From: Streptomyces fungicidicus | GTDB lineage: Bacteria > Actinomycetota > Actinomycetes > Streptomycetales > Streptomycetaceae | Length of the DNA: 64,000 nt | Assembly: GCF_003665435.1 (NCBI RefSeq) | Contig: NZ_CP023407.1 | Location: forward strand, 4,216,001-4,280,000 | Direction of reading: 5' to 3' | In this document: piece by piece, positions 33,482 through 41,785 of the stretch | Numbering within the stretch: position 1 is the stretch's first letter | Layout of the letters: each line of letters starts with the position of its first letter | Notes under the pieces: generated by a model | Told to the model about the DNA's origin: nothing | What the model saw: only the letters and a program-made list of their open reading frames with translations | Databases searched by the model: none | Position numbers and translations under genes: made by a program

Positions 33482-34245
33482 CCACCATGACTCACACGCT
33501 GACCGACTCCTGGACCATGACCCGCCGGGAGCTCGCGCACTGGGGGCGGCAGCCGGTGGCGGTGGTGGTGAACCTGGTCTTCCCGGTGATGCTGCTGCTG
33601 ATGTTCGGCTATCTGGTCGGCGGCGGCCGGGGGGTGACCGGGGAGTACCTCGCCTTCCTGGTCCCCGGCATGCTCGCGCTCACCATGGCCTTCGGCCTGG
33701 AGGGCACGATGATCGCCGTCACCCGGGACCTCGACAAGGGAGTCATCGACCGCTTCCGCTCCATGCCGATGGCCAATGGCGCGGTCCTGGTCGGCCGTTC
33801 CGTCGCCGACATGCTCCAGTCGGCGCTCGGTCTGGGCGTGCTGCTCGCCGTCGCCGCCGCGCTGGGCTGGCGCACCGAGGGCGGCCCAGCCGGCTTCCTG
33901 GGCGCCGTGGGACTGCTCCTGCTGTTCCGGTTCGCGATGCTGTGGATCGGCATCCACCTGGCGCTGGTCGCCGGGAAGCCGGAGCTGGTGCAGGCCGTGC
34001 AGATCCTGGTCTGGCCGGTCGGCTTCCTGTCCAACGCCTTCGCCACCCCGGACTCCATGCCCGGCTGGCTGGGCACGGCCGTCCAGTGGAACCCGCTGTC
34101 CCACACCGCCACGGCCGTACGCGACCTGTTCGGCGCTCCCGGCGGGCAGCCGGACCACGTGGGGGCCGCCGTCCTGTGGCCCCTGGCCCTGCTGGCGGTG
34201 TTCCTCCCGCTGGCGGTACGGCGGTTCACGCGGCTCGGCCGGTAG
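33478..34245 (+). CDS. ABC-2 type permease (DrrB-like)
   Basis: A 255-residue permease with about six transmembrane helices, including VAVVVNLVFPVMLLLMFGYL and the family motif near FLVPGMLALTMAFG. It starts with GTG at 33478, overlapping the ATPase stop codon; ATG at 33487 is the alternative. Together with the ATPase it forms an exporter half-pair in DrrAB arrangement. A long hairpin separates it from the convergent ClC gene. Confidence 0.92.
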   Translation: MTTMTHTLTDSWTMTRRELAHWGRQPVAVVVNLVFPVMLLLMFGYLVGGGRGVTGEYLAFLVPGMLALTMAFGLEGTMIAVTRDLDKGVIDRFRSMPMANGAVLVGRSVADMLQSALGLGVLLAVAAALGWRTEGGPAGFLGAVGLLLLFRFAMLWIGIHLALVAGKPELVQAVQILVWPVGFLSNAFATPDSMPGWLGTAVQWNPLSHTATAVRDLFGAPGGQPDHVGAAVLWPLALLAVFLPLAVRRFTRLGR

Positions 34246-34255
34246 CGGCGCCCGT

Positions 34256-34314
34256 GCCGGTGGCCGGCGGCCGCGCTCCCGGAGAAGGGGACCCGGCCGC
34301 CGCCCACCACCGGC
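34256..34314. terminator. Bidirectional hairpin between the ABC permease and ClC genes
   Basis: The left arm GCCGGTGGCCGGCGGCCG pairs with CGGCCGCC and CCACCGGC on the right arm with small mismatches, enclosing about 20 bases. Convergent genes flank it. Confidence 0.65.
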
Positions 34315-34344
34315 GTCGGCGCGCCGCACACGGGCGGGGCACGC

Positions 34345-35622
34345 TCAGCGCGCGGACGTCCCGTCCGCCCTCAGCCGCATGAACGGGCGGCCCGTGACGA
34401 GCAGCCAGGCCGGCAGGGAGGCGACGCACAGCAGGGCGAGGATGCCGGGGGAGACGACCAGGACGGCGGCGACGAACAGACTCAGCCAGCCCTGCCGGGT
34501 GACCGCCAGCAGGACGCCCAGCACGCCCGCCGCCACGCCCACCGCCGGGTGCACCCCGGACACCAGCGCGTGCGCGCACAGCCCGAGCGCCGTGCCGACG
34601 AACACCGCCGGGAAGATCCGCCCGCCCCGGAAGCCGCAGGACGCGGCGACGAGCATCGCGGCCAGCTTCACCACCGTCATCGTGGCGAACTCGCCCGCCG
34701 ACCAGCCGTCCGGATCGCGCGCCAGCTCCGCGATCTGGTCGAGCCCCTTGAACAGGGTCAGCTGCCCGCCCAGGGCCGCCAGGGCCCCCAGCACCAGCCC
34801 GCCGGCCGGAAGCATCAGCATCGGGTGCCGCAACCGTCCGAAGGCCCCGTGGACGAACGGGAACGCGTACACGACGCACATGCCGAGCACCGCGCCCACC
34901 GCGGCCACCACCACGGACGCCAGCAGGTCGCCCCAGCCGGGCTGTCCGAACGGCGGCAGATGGAGGTCGAAGCTCGGCCGCGACACCAGCGTGATGGTGA
35001 GCGCCCCTGCCGCGCCGGCGGCCAGCGGCGCGAAGACGCTGTCCCACAGCTGCCCCTTGGTCCGCTCCCCGGCCAGCGCCTCGGAGATGATCAGCGCGGC
35101 GGCGACCGGCGTGCCGAACAGCGCGCCGATCGTCCCGGCCTCCGCCAGCGCCACCCAGCCACGCTCGGGGGCACCCGGGAAGGCCCGGGTGCCCACCAGG
35201 ACCGCCAGCGAGACGTTCACGGCGATGATCGGGTTCTCGGGTCCCAGACTGGGTCCGCCGGCCAGCATGAGCGCGGTCGCCAGCAGCAGTCCGGGCAGCA
35301 CGGTGGGCGGCAGCACGGGTGCGTCGAGTCCGGTGCTCGCCGGATCGGGGCCCGCGTGGCCCGGGACCTTCCACACCACCAGCCCGACCGCGACCCCGGT
35401 GGCGAAGAGCATCACGAACATCCACGGCACGGAGTACCTGCCGACGCCGAGCGCGTCCGGCAGGTTCTGCCAGAGCACGTACTGCAGCTGCTCGGCCGCC
35501 GTGCTGACCCCCACCAGGATCAGGCTCGCCACCATGCCCACGAGCAGCGCGGGGACGAGGGTCGGCAGCAGGGTGCGTGCCGTGGCGGCGGGGGATGCCT
35601 GTTCTGCGCTGTCCTGGGCCAC
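34345..35622 (-). CDS. ClC-family chloride channel/antiporter-like protein
   Basis: A membrane protein of about 425 residues with some ten hydrophobic helices. The ClC signature region is seen in GGPSLGPENPIIAVN (in place of GSGIPE/GREGP forms), in EAGTIGALFGTPVAAALIISE and in SCGFRGGRIFPAVFVGTALG. The glutamate in GPENP would be the gating residue, so ion or H+ exchange is plausible. No Shine-Dalgarno is seen; GTG at 35622 lies 6 bp after a TATCGT -10, suggesting a leaderless start. The longer frame from 35676 would run into the tipA operator. Confidence 0.85.
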   Translation of the reverse strand: MAQDSAEQASPAATARTLLPTLVPALLVGMVASLILVGVSTAAEQLQYVLWQNLPDALGVGRYSVPWMFVMLFATGVAVGLVVWKVPGHAGPDPASTGLDAPVLPPTVLPGLLLATALMLAGGPSLGPENPIIAVNVSLAVLVGTRAFPGAPERGWVALAEAGTIGALFGTPVAAALIISEALAGERTKGQLWDSVFAPLAAGAAGALTITLVSRPSFDLHLPPFGQPGWGDLLASVVVAAVGAVLGMCVVYAFPFVHGAFGRLRHPMLMLPAGGLVLGALAALGGQLTLFKGLDQIAELARDPDGWSAGEFATMTVVKLAAMLVAASCGFRGGRIFPAVFVGTALGLCAHALVSGVHPAVGVAAGVLGVLLAVTRQGWLSLFVAAVLVVSPGILALLCVASLPAWLLVTGRPFMRLRADGTSAR

Positions 35623-35628
35623 GCGCAC

Positions 35629-35634
35629 ACGATA
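35629..35634 (-). promoter_or_regulatory. -10 box of leaderless ClC transcript
   Basis: On the minus strand TATCGT lies 6 bp before the GTG at 35622. Confidence 0.45.
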
Positions 35635-35665
35635 AGGGGGCAAAGGCGGCAAACCCGGAAGCGGC

Positions 35666-35696
35666 TTGCACCTCACGCGGCGTGAGGACCCACGCT
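35666..35696 (+). promoter_or_regulatory. tipA: tipA promoter with MerR-type operator
   Basis: The -35 TTGCAC (35666-35671) and -10 CACGCT (35691-35696) are 19 bp apart, the overlong spacing of MerR-regulated promoters. The spacer holds a perfect dyad, CCTCACGC-G-GCGTGAGG (35671-35687). It closely resembles the known S. lividans tipA operator. Confidence 0.88.
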
Positions 35697-35723
35697 GGAG
35701 CGCGTACCGAGAAGGGAGCGGAA

Positions 35724-36485
35724 GTGAGCTACTCCGTGGGACAGGTGACCGGATTCGCCGGTGTCACCGTGCGCACCCTGCACCACTACGACGACATCGG
35801 CCTGCTCGTCCCGAGCGGGCGCAGCCACGCGGGACACCGGCGCTACAGCGACGCCGACCTCGACCGGCTGCAGCAGATCCTGTTCTACCGCGAGCTCGGC
35901 TTCCCGCTCGACGAGGTCGCCGTCCTGCTCGACGACCCGGACGCGGACCCGCGCGCGCACCTGCGCCGGCAGCACGAACTGCTGACCGCCCGGATCGAGA
36001 AGCTGAGGAAGATGGCGGCGGCCGTGGAGCACGCCATGGAGGCACGCAAGATGGGGATCGATCTGACGCCCGAGGAGAGGTTCGAGGTGTTCGGGGACAA
36101 GGACCCCGAGCAGTACGCCGAGGAGGCGGAGGAACGCTGGGGCGGCACCGAGGCGTACGCCGAGTCGCAGCGCCGCGCGGCGAGCTACACCAAGGAGGAC
36201 TGGAAGCGCGTCCAGGCAGAGGTCGACGACTGGCAGGAGCGGTACACCGCCCTGGTGGCCGCCGGAGGGCAGCCGTCCGGCGAGGCGGCCATGGACCTGG
36301 CCGAGGAGCACCGGCAGCACGTCAGCAAGTGGTACTTCGAGGTGCCGTACGAGATGCACACGTGCTTCGCGGAGATGTACGTCTCCGACGAGCGCTTCAA
36401 GGCGTACTACGACTCCATGAGGCCCGGTCTCGCCGAGCACCTCAGGGAGGCGATCCTCGCCAACGCCGCGCGGCACACCGCCTGA
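35724..36485 (+). CDS. tipA: Thiostrepton-responsive MerR regulator TipA (TipAL form)
   Basis: A 253-residue TipAL protein, identical in length to S. lividans TipAL. The MerR HTH is at 1-70 (VGQVTGFAGVTVRTLHHYDDIGLL), the dimer coiled coil about 76-108, then the TipAS antibiotic-recognition domain with Cys214 in YEMHTCFAEMYVS, the residue that binds thiopeptides covalently. GTG at 35724 has GAAGGGAG upstream. Met110 (ATG at 36051) has its own GGAGG 8 bases upstream and begins MGIDLTPEE, exactly where TipAS starts in the known system. Thiopeptides should activate its own promoter. Confidence 0.96.
   Translation: MSYSVGQVTGFAGVTVRTLHHYDDIGLLVPSGRSHAGHRRYSDADLDRLQQILFYRELGFPLDEVAVLLDDPDADPRAHLRRQHELLTARIEKLRKMAAAVEHAMEARKMGIDLTPEERFEVFGDKDPEQYAEEAEERWGGTEAYAESQRRAASYTKEDWKRVQAEVDDWQERYTALVAAGGQPSGEAAMDLAEEHRQHVSKWYFEVPYEMHTCFAEMYVSDERFKAYYDSMRPGLAEHLREAILANAARHTA
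36038..36053 (+). promoter_or_regulatory. tipA: Internal ribosome site and start codon for TipAS
   Basis: GGAGG (36038-36042) is 8 bases before the in-frame ATG at 36051, codon 110 of TipAL. It would yield the 144-residue ligand-binding domain alone. Confidence 0.75.
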
Positions 36486-36487
36486 GC

Positions 36488-36518
36488 GTCGTGGCCCGGC
36501 TCACATCCGGGCCACGAC
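36488..36518 (+). terminator. Terminator after tipA
   Basis: Twelve-base-pair perfect stem GTCGTGGCCCGG with CCGGGCCACGAC, loop CTCACAT, right after the stop codon. Confidence 0.9.
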
Positions 36519-36675
36519 CTGCGGGTTGCCTCCCGCACCACGGCTCACAGCTTTCTCCGGGGCGGGTCACAGGGCATCCTGGGTACCCCCGCGGAACCCG
36601 GGCCACGTCGGCTGCGTTCATAATTTGGGCAGCCAGCCCCCCACCCCGACCCCCAGCTGCAGGAGCCACATCCCC

Positions 36676-37572
36676 GTGACCACGCTTGCGCTCGGCCCTG
36701 AGTGGCTGAGCCCGGACTACCTCATCGAGACCTTCAGCCTGCCCGGCATCCTGCTGATCGTCTTCGCGGAGTCCGGACTCTTCGCGTTCCTGCCCGGTGA
36801 CTCCCTGCTGTTCACGGCGGGTCTCTTCGTGGCCGAGGGCACCTACATCAGCCAGCCGCTGTGGCTGGTGTGCACGCTGATCGTGCTGGCCGCCGTGATA
36901 GGCGATCAAGTCGGTTACATGATCGGCAAGTTCTTCGGGCCCAAGCTGTTCAGCCGGCCGAACTCCAAGCTCTTCAAACAGGAGAACCTGGAGAAGGCCC
37001 ACGAGTTCATGGAGAAGTACGGCCCGAAGGCGATCGTCCTCGCGCGCTTCGTCCCGATCGTGCGCACGTTCGCGCCGATCGTGGCCGGCGCCGGCCGGAT
37101 GAAGTACCGCACCTTCCTCACGTACAACGTCATCGGCGGTGTCGCCTGGGGCTGCGGTGTCACCCTCGCGGGCTACTGGCTCGGGCAGATCGAGCTCATC
37201 AAGACCAACATCGAGCCGATCCTCATCCTGATCGTCCTCATCTCCGTGGTGCCGATCATCATCGAGTACCTGCGCGAGCGCGGGAAGAAGAAGCGCGCCG
37301 CCGCCGAGGCCCCGGCCACCGCCCCGCAGGCCCCGGTCATGGACGACGCCACGACCCAGCTGCGCCGCATCACCCCGACCGGCCCCCAGCAGCACTACGG
37401 CAACCAGGGCTACCCCCAGCAGCCCCAGCAGCACTACGGCAACCAGGGTTACCCCCAGCAGCCGCAGCAGCCCCAGCAGCCGTACGGCAACCAGGGCTAT
37501 CCGCAGCAGCCCCAGCAGCCGTACGGCGACGAGCACTACAACCCCCAGCAGCCGTACAACCGCGGCCACTGA
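36676..37572 (+). CDS. DedA-family membrane protein with Gln/Tyr/Pro-rich tail
   Basis: A 298-residue DedA/SNARE-associated protein; family members are lipid scramblase or flippase-like. The hydrophobic N-terminal part has the family motifs ESGLFAFLPGDSLLFTAG and, later, ARFVPIVRTFAPIVAGAGRMKYRTF with the conserved F/RxxP..R..GxxxM pattern. After about residue 205 comes a charged stretch, then a tail of repeats of YGNQGYPQQPQQ (about 240-298). The GTG at 36676 follows AGGAG by 10 bases. It is convergent with the ThrE-type exporter. The tail is unusual and probably disordered on the cytoplasmic side. Confidence 0.9.
   Translation: MTTLALGPEWLSPDYLIETFSLPGILLIVFAESGLFAFLPGDSLLFTAGLFVAEGTYISQPLWLVCTLIVLAAVIGDQVGYMIGKFFGPKLFSRPNSKLFKQENLEKAHEFMEKYGPKAIVLARFVPIVRTFAPIVAGAGRMKYRTFLTYNVIGGVAWGCGVTLAGYWLGQIELIKTNIEPILILIVLISVVPIIIEYLRERGKKKRAAAEAPATAPQAPVMDDATTQLRRITPTGPQQHYGNQGYPQQPQQHYGNQGYPQQPQQPQQPYGNQGYPQQPQQPYGDEHYNPQQPYNRGH
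37393..37560 (+). repeat. In-frame Gln/Tyr/Pro codon repeats in the dedA gene
   Basis: Three near-copies of a unit coding for YGNQGYPQQPQQ and a fourth partial one, with units of about 36-45 bp. Confidence 0.75.
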
Positions 37573-37580
37573 AACCCCCC

Positions 37581-37618
37581 AGGGGCGCGGGGAACTGCGC
37601 GAAAGGCCCCCGCGCCCC
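37581..37618. terminator. Bidirectional terminator within a dispersed Streptomyces repeat
   Basis: GGGGCGCGGGG (37582-37592) pairs with CCCCGCGCCCC (37608-37618). The left arm and loop AGGGGCGCGGGGAACTGCGC are a sequence I recognise as widely repeated between Streptomyces genes; a second copy is at 41690. Confidence 0.8.
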
Positions 37619-37638
37619 ACCGCCGGACGGCACCCGCG

Positions 37639-39333
37639 TCAGAAGCCCCGCGTCCGCTTGGCGGCCCGCCGCTTCTCCGCGGAGCCGATCCGCAGGAAGA
37701 GCCGGGAGATCTCCGACCCGAGGTTCACCCCGATCGCGATGGCCATGGCCAGTGCCACGGCCTTCGTGAGGGACGTCAGACCCGAGTCGATCTCGCTCTG
37801 GGCGATGCCCAGCAGTCCGAAGTACGTGGCGGAACCGGGCAGCAGCGGCCCGATCGCCGCCGTGGTGTACGGCAGCGCGGAGGCGAACCGGTACCGGGCC
37901 ATCAGCTGCCCGAACAGGCCCACCACGCCCGCCGCCACGGCCGTGGACGCCACCGGCGAGATCTCGCCCGTGTAGTGCATCGCCCCGTACACCACCCAGG
38001 CCACGCCGCCGTTCAGGGTCACCATCAGCACGGTGGACCGCTCCTGCTGGAGCAGCACGGCGAAGGCCAGCGACAGCGCCAGTGACGCGGCGATCTGGAG
38101 CAGCGGCTGCGGCTTGCCGCCGAGCGCCGCGTCCGGGACCAGGTTGGCGCCCAGCTGAACGCCGAAGTACAGCACCGTGAGCACCCCGGCCACGATGCCC
38201 ACGAAGAAGTACAGGACCTCCAGCAGACGCGCGGACGCGGTGATGTAGAAGCCGGTCAGACCGTCCTGCACGCCCGCCACCAGGGCCCGCCCCGGCAGCA
38301 GCGCGAACAGCCCACCGGTGATCACCGCGGACGCCTTCACGTCCGCGTGCGCCAGCGTCAGCGCCACCCCGATCGCGGCCGGCGGCATCGCGGCCGCCGT
38401 GAACTGGTAGAACTCCGGCAGCCCGCGTCCCGCGCACAGCCAGGCCAGCCGGTCGCCGAGCATCGCGCCGATCGCGGCGGCGACGAACACCAGTGCGCCA
38501 CCGCCGACCAGCACCGAGGCCGCTCCCGCGAGCAGCCCGCTCGCCGCGGTCAGCGTCCAGCCGGAGTACGGATGCCGGTTGCGGCGGATCTCCGCCAGCC
38601 GCCGGTAGGCCTCCTCCAGCGAGACATGGGTCTCGACGTCGCTGAGGTCGTCCACCAGCTGGTAGACCGCCGCCAGCCGGGTGTAGTCGGGGCTGCGGCG
38701 GCGCACCGTACGGGAGGCCGACACCGGGTCGTCGACCAGGGACGGCTGGTAGGAGATCGCCAGCAGGGTGAAGGTGACGTTGGGCTCGCAGCGGTCCAGG
38801 CCGTAGGAGCGGCACACGGCGAACATCGCCGCCTCCACGTCCTCGGCGCCCTCACCGCCGGCCAGCAGCAGCTCCCCGATACGCAGCGTCAGGTCCAGCA
38901 CGCGGGGCACGGCCGGCCCCGTCTCGTCGTGCCGGTGCGGCGCCTCCGGTGCCGGCCGCTCGGTCACCGGCATGCGCAGCATCGCGCGCATCCGGTCCTG
39001 CCACGGCACGTCCTGGGCCAGCCGGACCAGCGGTATGCCGCTCGCGGGAGTGAACGCCGCCGCATGTTTCGCGTTGTACGTCCTCGGCGTGCTGAACGCC
39101 GACCCCTCCCCGTCGGCCGGCGGCGGCGGGGCCACGTCCAGGCCGTCCGGGACGGCGAACTCGGACGTCGTCTCGGACTCCGAGCCGGTCTTCGGGACGG
39201 CCAGCCCGCGCGGTACGGCGAACTCGGACGTCGTCGACGAATCGGGCTCGGCCGGCGCCGCTACAGCCGCCGGAGGCGTGTACGCGCTCCTCGCCTCGTC
39301 CGAATCCGGTTTGCGGTCCTCCGCGTCCTTCAC
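37639..39333 (-). CDS. ThrE-type threonine/serine exporter family protein
   Basis: A 564-residue protein combining the soluble ThrE domain (about 145-260, with LRIGELLLAGGEGAEDVEAAMFAVCRSYG) and a transmembrane part of about ten helices (270-550), as in single-chain actinobacterial ThrE, which exports threonine and serine. The N-terminal 130 residues are disordered and hold two copies of TTSEFAVP. GTG at 39333 has GGAGAGCGGAG upstream on the minus strand. The export substrate is inferred from the family. Confidence 0.88.
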   Translation of the reverse strand: MKDAEDRKPDSDEARSAYTPPAAVAAPAEPDSSTTSEFAVPRGLAVPKTGSESETTSEFAVPDGLDVAPPPPADGEGSAFSTPRTYNAKHAAAFTPASGIPLVRLAQDVPWQDRMRAMLRMPVTERPAPEAPHRHDETGPAVPRVLDLTLRIGELLLAGGEGAEDVEAAMFAVCRSYGLDRCEPNVTFTLLAISYQPSLVDDPVSASRTVRRRSPDYTRLAAVYQLVDDLSDVETHVSLEEAYRRLAEIRRNRHPYSGWTLTAASGLLAGAASVLVGGGALVFVAAAIGAMLGDRLAWLCAGRGLPEFYQFTAAAMPPAAIGVALTLAHADVKASAVITGGLFALLPGRALVAGVQDGLTGFYITASARLLEVLYFFVGIVAGVLTVLYFGVQLGANLVPDAALGGKPQPLLQIAASLALSLAFAVLLQQERSTVLMVTLNGGVAWVVYGAMHYTGEISPVASTAVAAGVVGLFGQLMARYRFASALPYTTAAIGPLLPGSATYFGLLGIAQSEIDSGLTSLTKAVALAMAIAIGVNLGSEISRLFLRIGSAEKRRAAKRTRGF

Positions 39334-39416
39334 CTGCTCCGCTCTCCCTGTACGACACCGTCCGGGCGACGTCCGTAAGCCTGCCCCCTACCGCCTCAGT
39401 ATGCGCACGGACAGCA

Positions 39417-39450
39417 GAACGGGCCGCACGCCCACGCGTACGGCCCGTTC
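39417..39450 (-). terminator. Terminator after ppa
   Basis: GAACGGGCCG pairs perfectly with CGGCCCGTTC around a 14-base loop, just beyond the ppa stop codon. Confidence 0.8.
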
Positions 39451-39472
39451 CGCGTTCCGCGGCGGGAGGGGC

Positions 39473-39964
39473 TCAGTGGCCGCCCGTCTCCTTGAAACGC
39501 TTGTAGGACCGCTCGATCTCCGCCTCGGCGTCCACCCGGCCGACCCAGTTGGCGCCCTCGACCGACTTGCCCGGCTCCAGGTCCTTGTAGACCTCGAAGA
39601 AGTGCTGGATCTCCAGGCGGTCGAACTCCGACACGTGGTGGATGTCGCGCAGGTGCTCCACCCGCGGGTCCGTCGACGGGACGCACAGCAGCTTGTCGTC
39701 GCCGCCGGCCTCGTCCGTCATCCGGAACATGCCGATCGCGCGGCAGCGGATCAGACAGCCCGGGAACGTCGGCTCGTCCAGGATGACCAGCGCGTCCAGC
39801 GGGTCGCCGTCCTCGCCGAGGGTGTTCTCGACGAAGCCGTAGTCGGTCGGGTAGGCGGTCGAGGTGAAGAGCCGACGGTCCAGGCGGATCCGACCCGTCT
39901 CGTGGTCCACCTCGTACTTGTTCCGCGAACCCTTCGGGATCTCGATCGTGACGTCGAACTCCAC
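39473..39964 (-). CDS. ppa: Soluble inorganic pyrophosphatase (family I)
   Basis: A 163-residue cytoplasmic PPase that hydrolyses pyrophosphate to phosphate. It has the family I sequence from VEFDVTIEIPKGSRNKYEVD, with the metal-binding signature DGDPLDALV and the RAIG and KDLEPGK segments. I start at GTG 39964: GGAGGAG lies 6 bases ahead, and the 163-residue length matches Streptomyces Ppa. A start at 39988 would read through that ribosome site. The window thus carries both soluble and membrane pyrophosphatases. Confidence 0.96.
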   Translation of the reverse strand: MEFDVTIEIPKGSRNKYEVDHETGRIRLDRRLFTSTAYPTDYGFVENTLGEDGDPLDALVILDEPTFPGCLIRCRAIGMFRMTDEAGGDDKLLCVPSTDPRVEHLRDIHHVSEFDRLEIQHFFEVYKDLEPGKSVEGANWVGRVDAEAEIERSYKRFKETGGH

Positions 39965-40043
39965 CGGACGCTCCTCCATGATCAGCACATAGTTCTGGTG
40001 GTTAAGTGTCCCTCACGCAGGTGTGTGATCGCGAAAGGGGCTG

Positions 40044-41684
40044 GTGGTCGTGCCAGAGCGGAGGCCTTGGCGGGCCGCGGGACCGCACGTCGTGCGGATC
40101 GCGGACGCCGTCCGGCCGCGTCTCGCCCGGGCCGCGGAGACCGTACGGCCGCGTCTGGCGCGCGTCGCCGCGGCCCTCGGGCCACGGTTCGGGCGGCCGG
40201 ACCGGCCCGGATCACCGCAGGTCCCGCGCGTCGCGCGGCCGAGGACCTGGCAGTTCACCGCGACCGCCGCCACCGCCGGTCTGGCGCTGGCCGCGGGAGT
40301 GGTGACCGCCGCCGGTCCCTGGGACTCCTCGGGTCAGCGTACGGCCGAGCGGGACCGGGCCGTGGCCCTCGGCGCCGCGCGTGGCACAGATCACGGCGGC
40401 GCCCGCGCCAACGCCGGCACTCCGCCCCGCGGACCGCGGGCCGCCCCGCCTGCCGCCTCCGTGCTCACCGGCCTCGGCGGCACCGCCACCACCGTGAAGT
40501 CCGCGCCCGGCGGCACCGCCCTGGCCACCGTCCTCGACCCGCTGCTGAAGAACCCCGCGCTCGGCGACCGCTCCGCCGCCGTGGTCGACGTCGCCACCGG
40601 CACCCGGCTCTACGGCACCGGCCCGGGCACCGGGAAAGCCCTCACCCCGGCCTCCACCACGAAGATCGCCACCGCCGTCGCCGCGCTCTCCGCCATGGGC
40701 GCCGACCACCGCCTCACCACCCGGACGGTGTACGAACCCGACACCGAGGAGGTCGTCCTGGTCGGCGGCGGCGACCCCACCCTCACCGCGCGCAAGGACA
40801 AGGACGCCGCGGGAGGGCCGGCGAGCCTGCGCGAGCTCGCGGACCGGACCGCCGCCGCGCTGGCCAGGAAGGGCGTGCGCGAGGTGACGCTGTCGTACGA
40901 CACGACCCTCTACAAGGGCGGCACGATCCACCCGATCGGGGTCAACCCGAACCTCGCCGCGGTCACCCCGCTGATGGCCGACGAGGGCCGCACCGACGGC
41001 TCCTCCAGCGGGCCGGCCGCGCGGGTCGCCGACCCGGCGGCGGACGCCGCGCGGAAGTTCGGCGACCTCCTCAAGGAACACGGCATCAAGACCACGCCCC
41101 CCGGCCCCTCGAAGGCCACCACCCGCGCCTCGACCCTGGCCACGGTCTCCTCGCCCCCGCTCTCCGCCCTCGTCGAGCGGATGCTGACCCACAGCGACAA
41201 CGACCTCGCCGAGTCCCTCGCCCGGCACACCGCGCTCGCCACCGGCAGGCCCGCCGACTTCGCCGGCGCCGGCGAGGCGATCACCGCCCGGCTGAAGCAG
41301 CTCGGCCTCCCCGTGAAGGGGGTCGACGTCAAGGACGGCAGCGGCCTCGACCGGCGCGACAGGCTCACCGCCGACCTGCTCACCGCGCTGCTCGTCAAGG
41401 CCGGCGACCCGGCCCACCCCGAGCTGCGGTCCGCCCTGACGGGGCTGCCCGTCGCGGGCTTCACCGGCACCCTGGCCGGCCGCTACGGTGACGGCGCGGC
41501 CGGCGTCGTACGCGCCAAGACCGGCACGCTCACCGGCGTGAACACCCTGGCGGGCACCGTCGTCGACAAGGACGGACGCCTGCTGGCCTTCGCCTTCCTG
41601 GCGAACGCCACCACCGACCCCGCGGCCGCCCAGTCCGCGTTGGACAAGGCCGCCACAGCCCTGGCCACCTGCGGCTGCCGGTGA
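40044..41684 (+). CDS. dacB: D-alanyl-D-alanine carboxypeptidase/endopeptidase (PBP4 family)
   Basis: A 546-residue class C penicillin-binding protein acting on peptidoglycan outside the membrane. The three active-site motifs are Ser204-Thr-Thr-Lys207 in TPASTTKIAT, Ser384-Asp-Asn386 in THSDNDLAES and Lys492-Thr-Gly494 in AKTGTLTGVN. The N-terminal 65 residues are basic with VRPRLAR repeats, and a membrane segment follows (about 72-90). AAGGGG lies upstream; GTG at 40050 is an alternative start. It is divergent from ppa. Confidence 0.93.
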   Translation: MVVPERRPWRAAGPHVVRIADAVRPRLARAAETVRPRLARVAAALGPRFGRPDRPGSPQVPRVARPRTWQFTATAATAGLALAAGVVTAAGPWDSSGQRTAERDRAVALGAARGTDHGGARANAGTPPRGPRAAPPAASVLTGLGGTATTVKSAPGGTALATVLDPLLKNPALGDRSAAVVDVATGTRLYGTGPGTGKALTPASTTKIATAVAALSAMGADHRLTTRTVYEPDTEEVVLVGGGDPTLTARKDKDAAGGPASLRELADRTAAALARKGVREVTLSYDTTLYKGGTIHPIGVNPNLAAVTPLMADEGRTDGSSSGPAARVADPAADAARKFGDLLKEHGIKTTPPGPSKATTRASTLATVSSPPLSALVERMLTHSDNDLAESLARHTALATGRPADFAGAGEAITARLKQLGLPVKGVDVKDGSGLDRRDRLTADLLTALLVKAGDPAHPELRSALTGLPVAGFTGTLAGRYGDGAAGVVRAKTGTLTGVNTLAGTVVDKDGRLLAFAFLANATTDPAAAQSALDKAATALATCGCR

Positions 41685-41689
41685 CCCCG

Positions 41690-41712
41690 GCAGGGGCGCG
41701 GGGAACCGCGCG
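41690..41712 (+). repeat. Second copy of the dispersed intergenic repeat
   Basis: CAGGGGCGCGGGGAACCGCG matches the copy near 37580 at all but one of the first 20 positions, and again lies just past a gene end. A GGGGGCTTCGCCCC hairpin follows. Confidence 0.65.
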
Positions 41713-41773
41713 AGGGGGCCCGGGGGCTTCGCCCCGTCACCTCGCCGCCCTGCCCCCAACCGGCCCACTCACG

Positions 41774-41779
41774 TACCGT
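41774..41779 (+). promoter_or_regulatory. -10 box of leaderless metalloprotease transcript
   Basis: TACCGT lies 6 bp before the ATG at 41786. Confidence 0.55.
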
Positions 41780-41785
41780 TGACGC

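Noticed and set aside
36442..37620. Minus-strand frame over dedA
   Set aside because: Mirrors the dedA repeats; Leu/Gly/Val-rich low complexity with no ribosome site.
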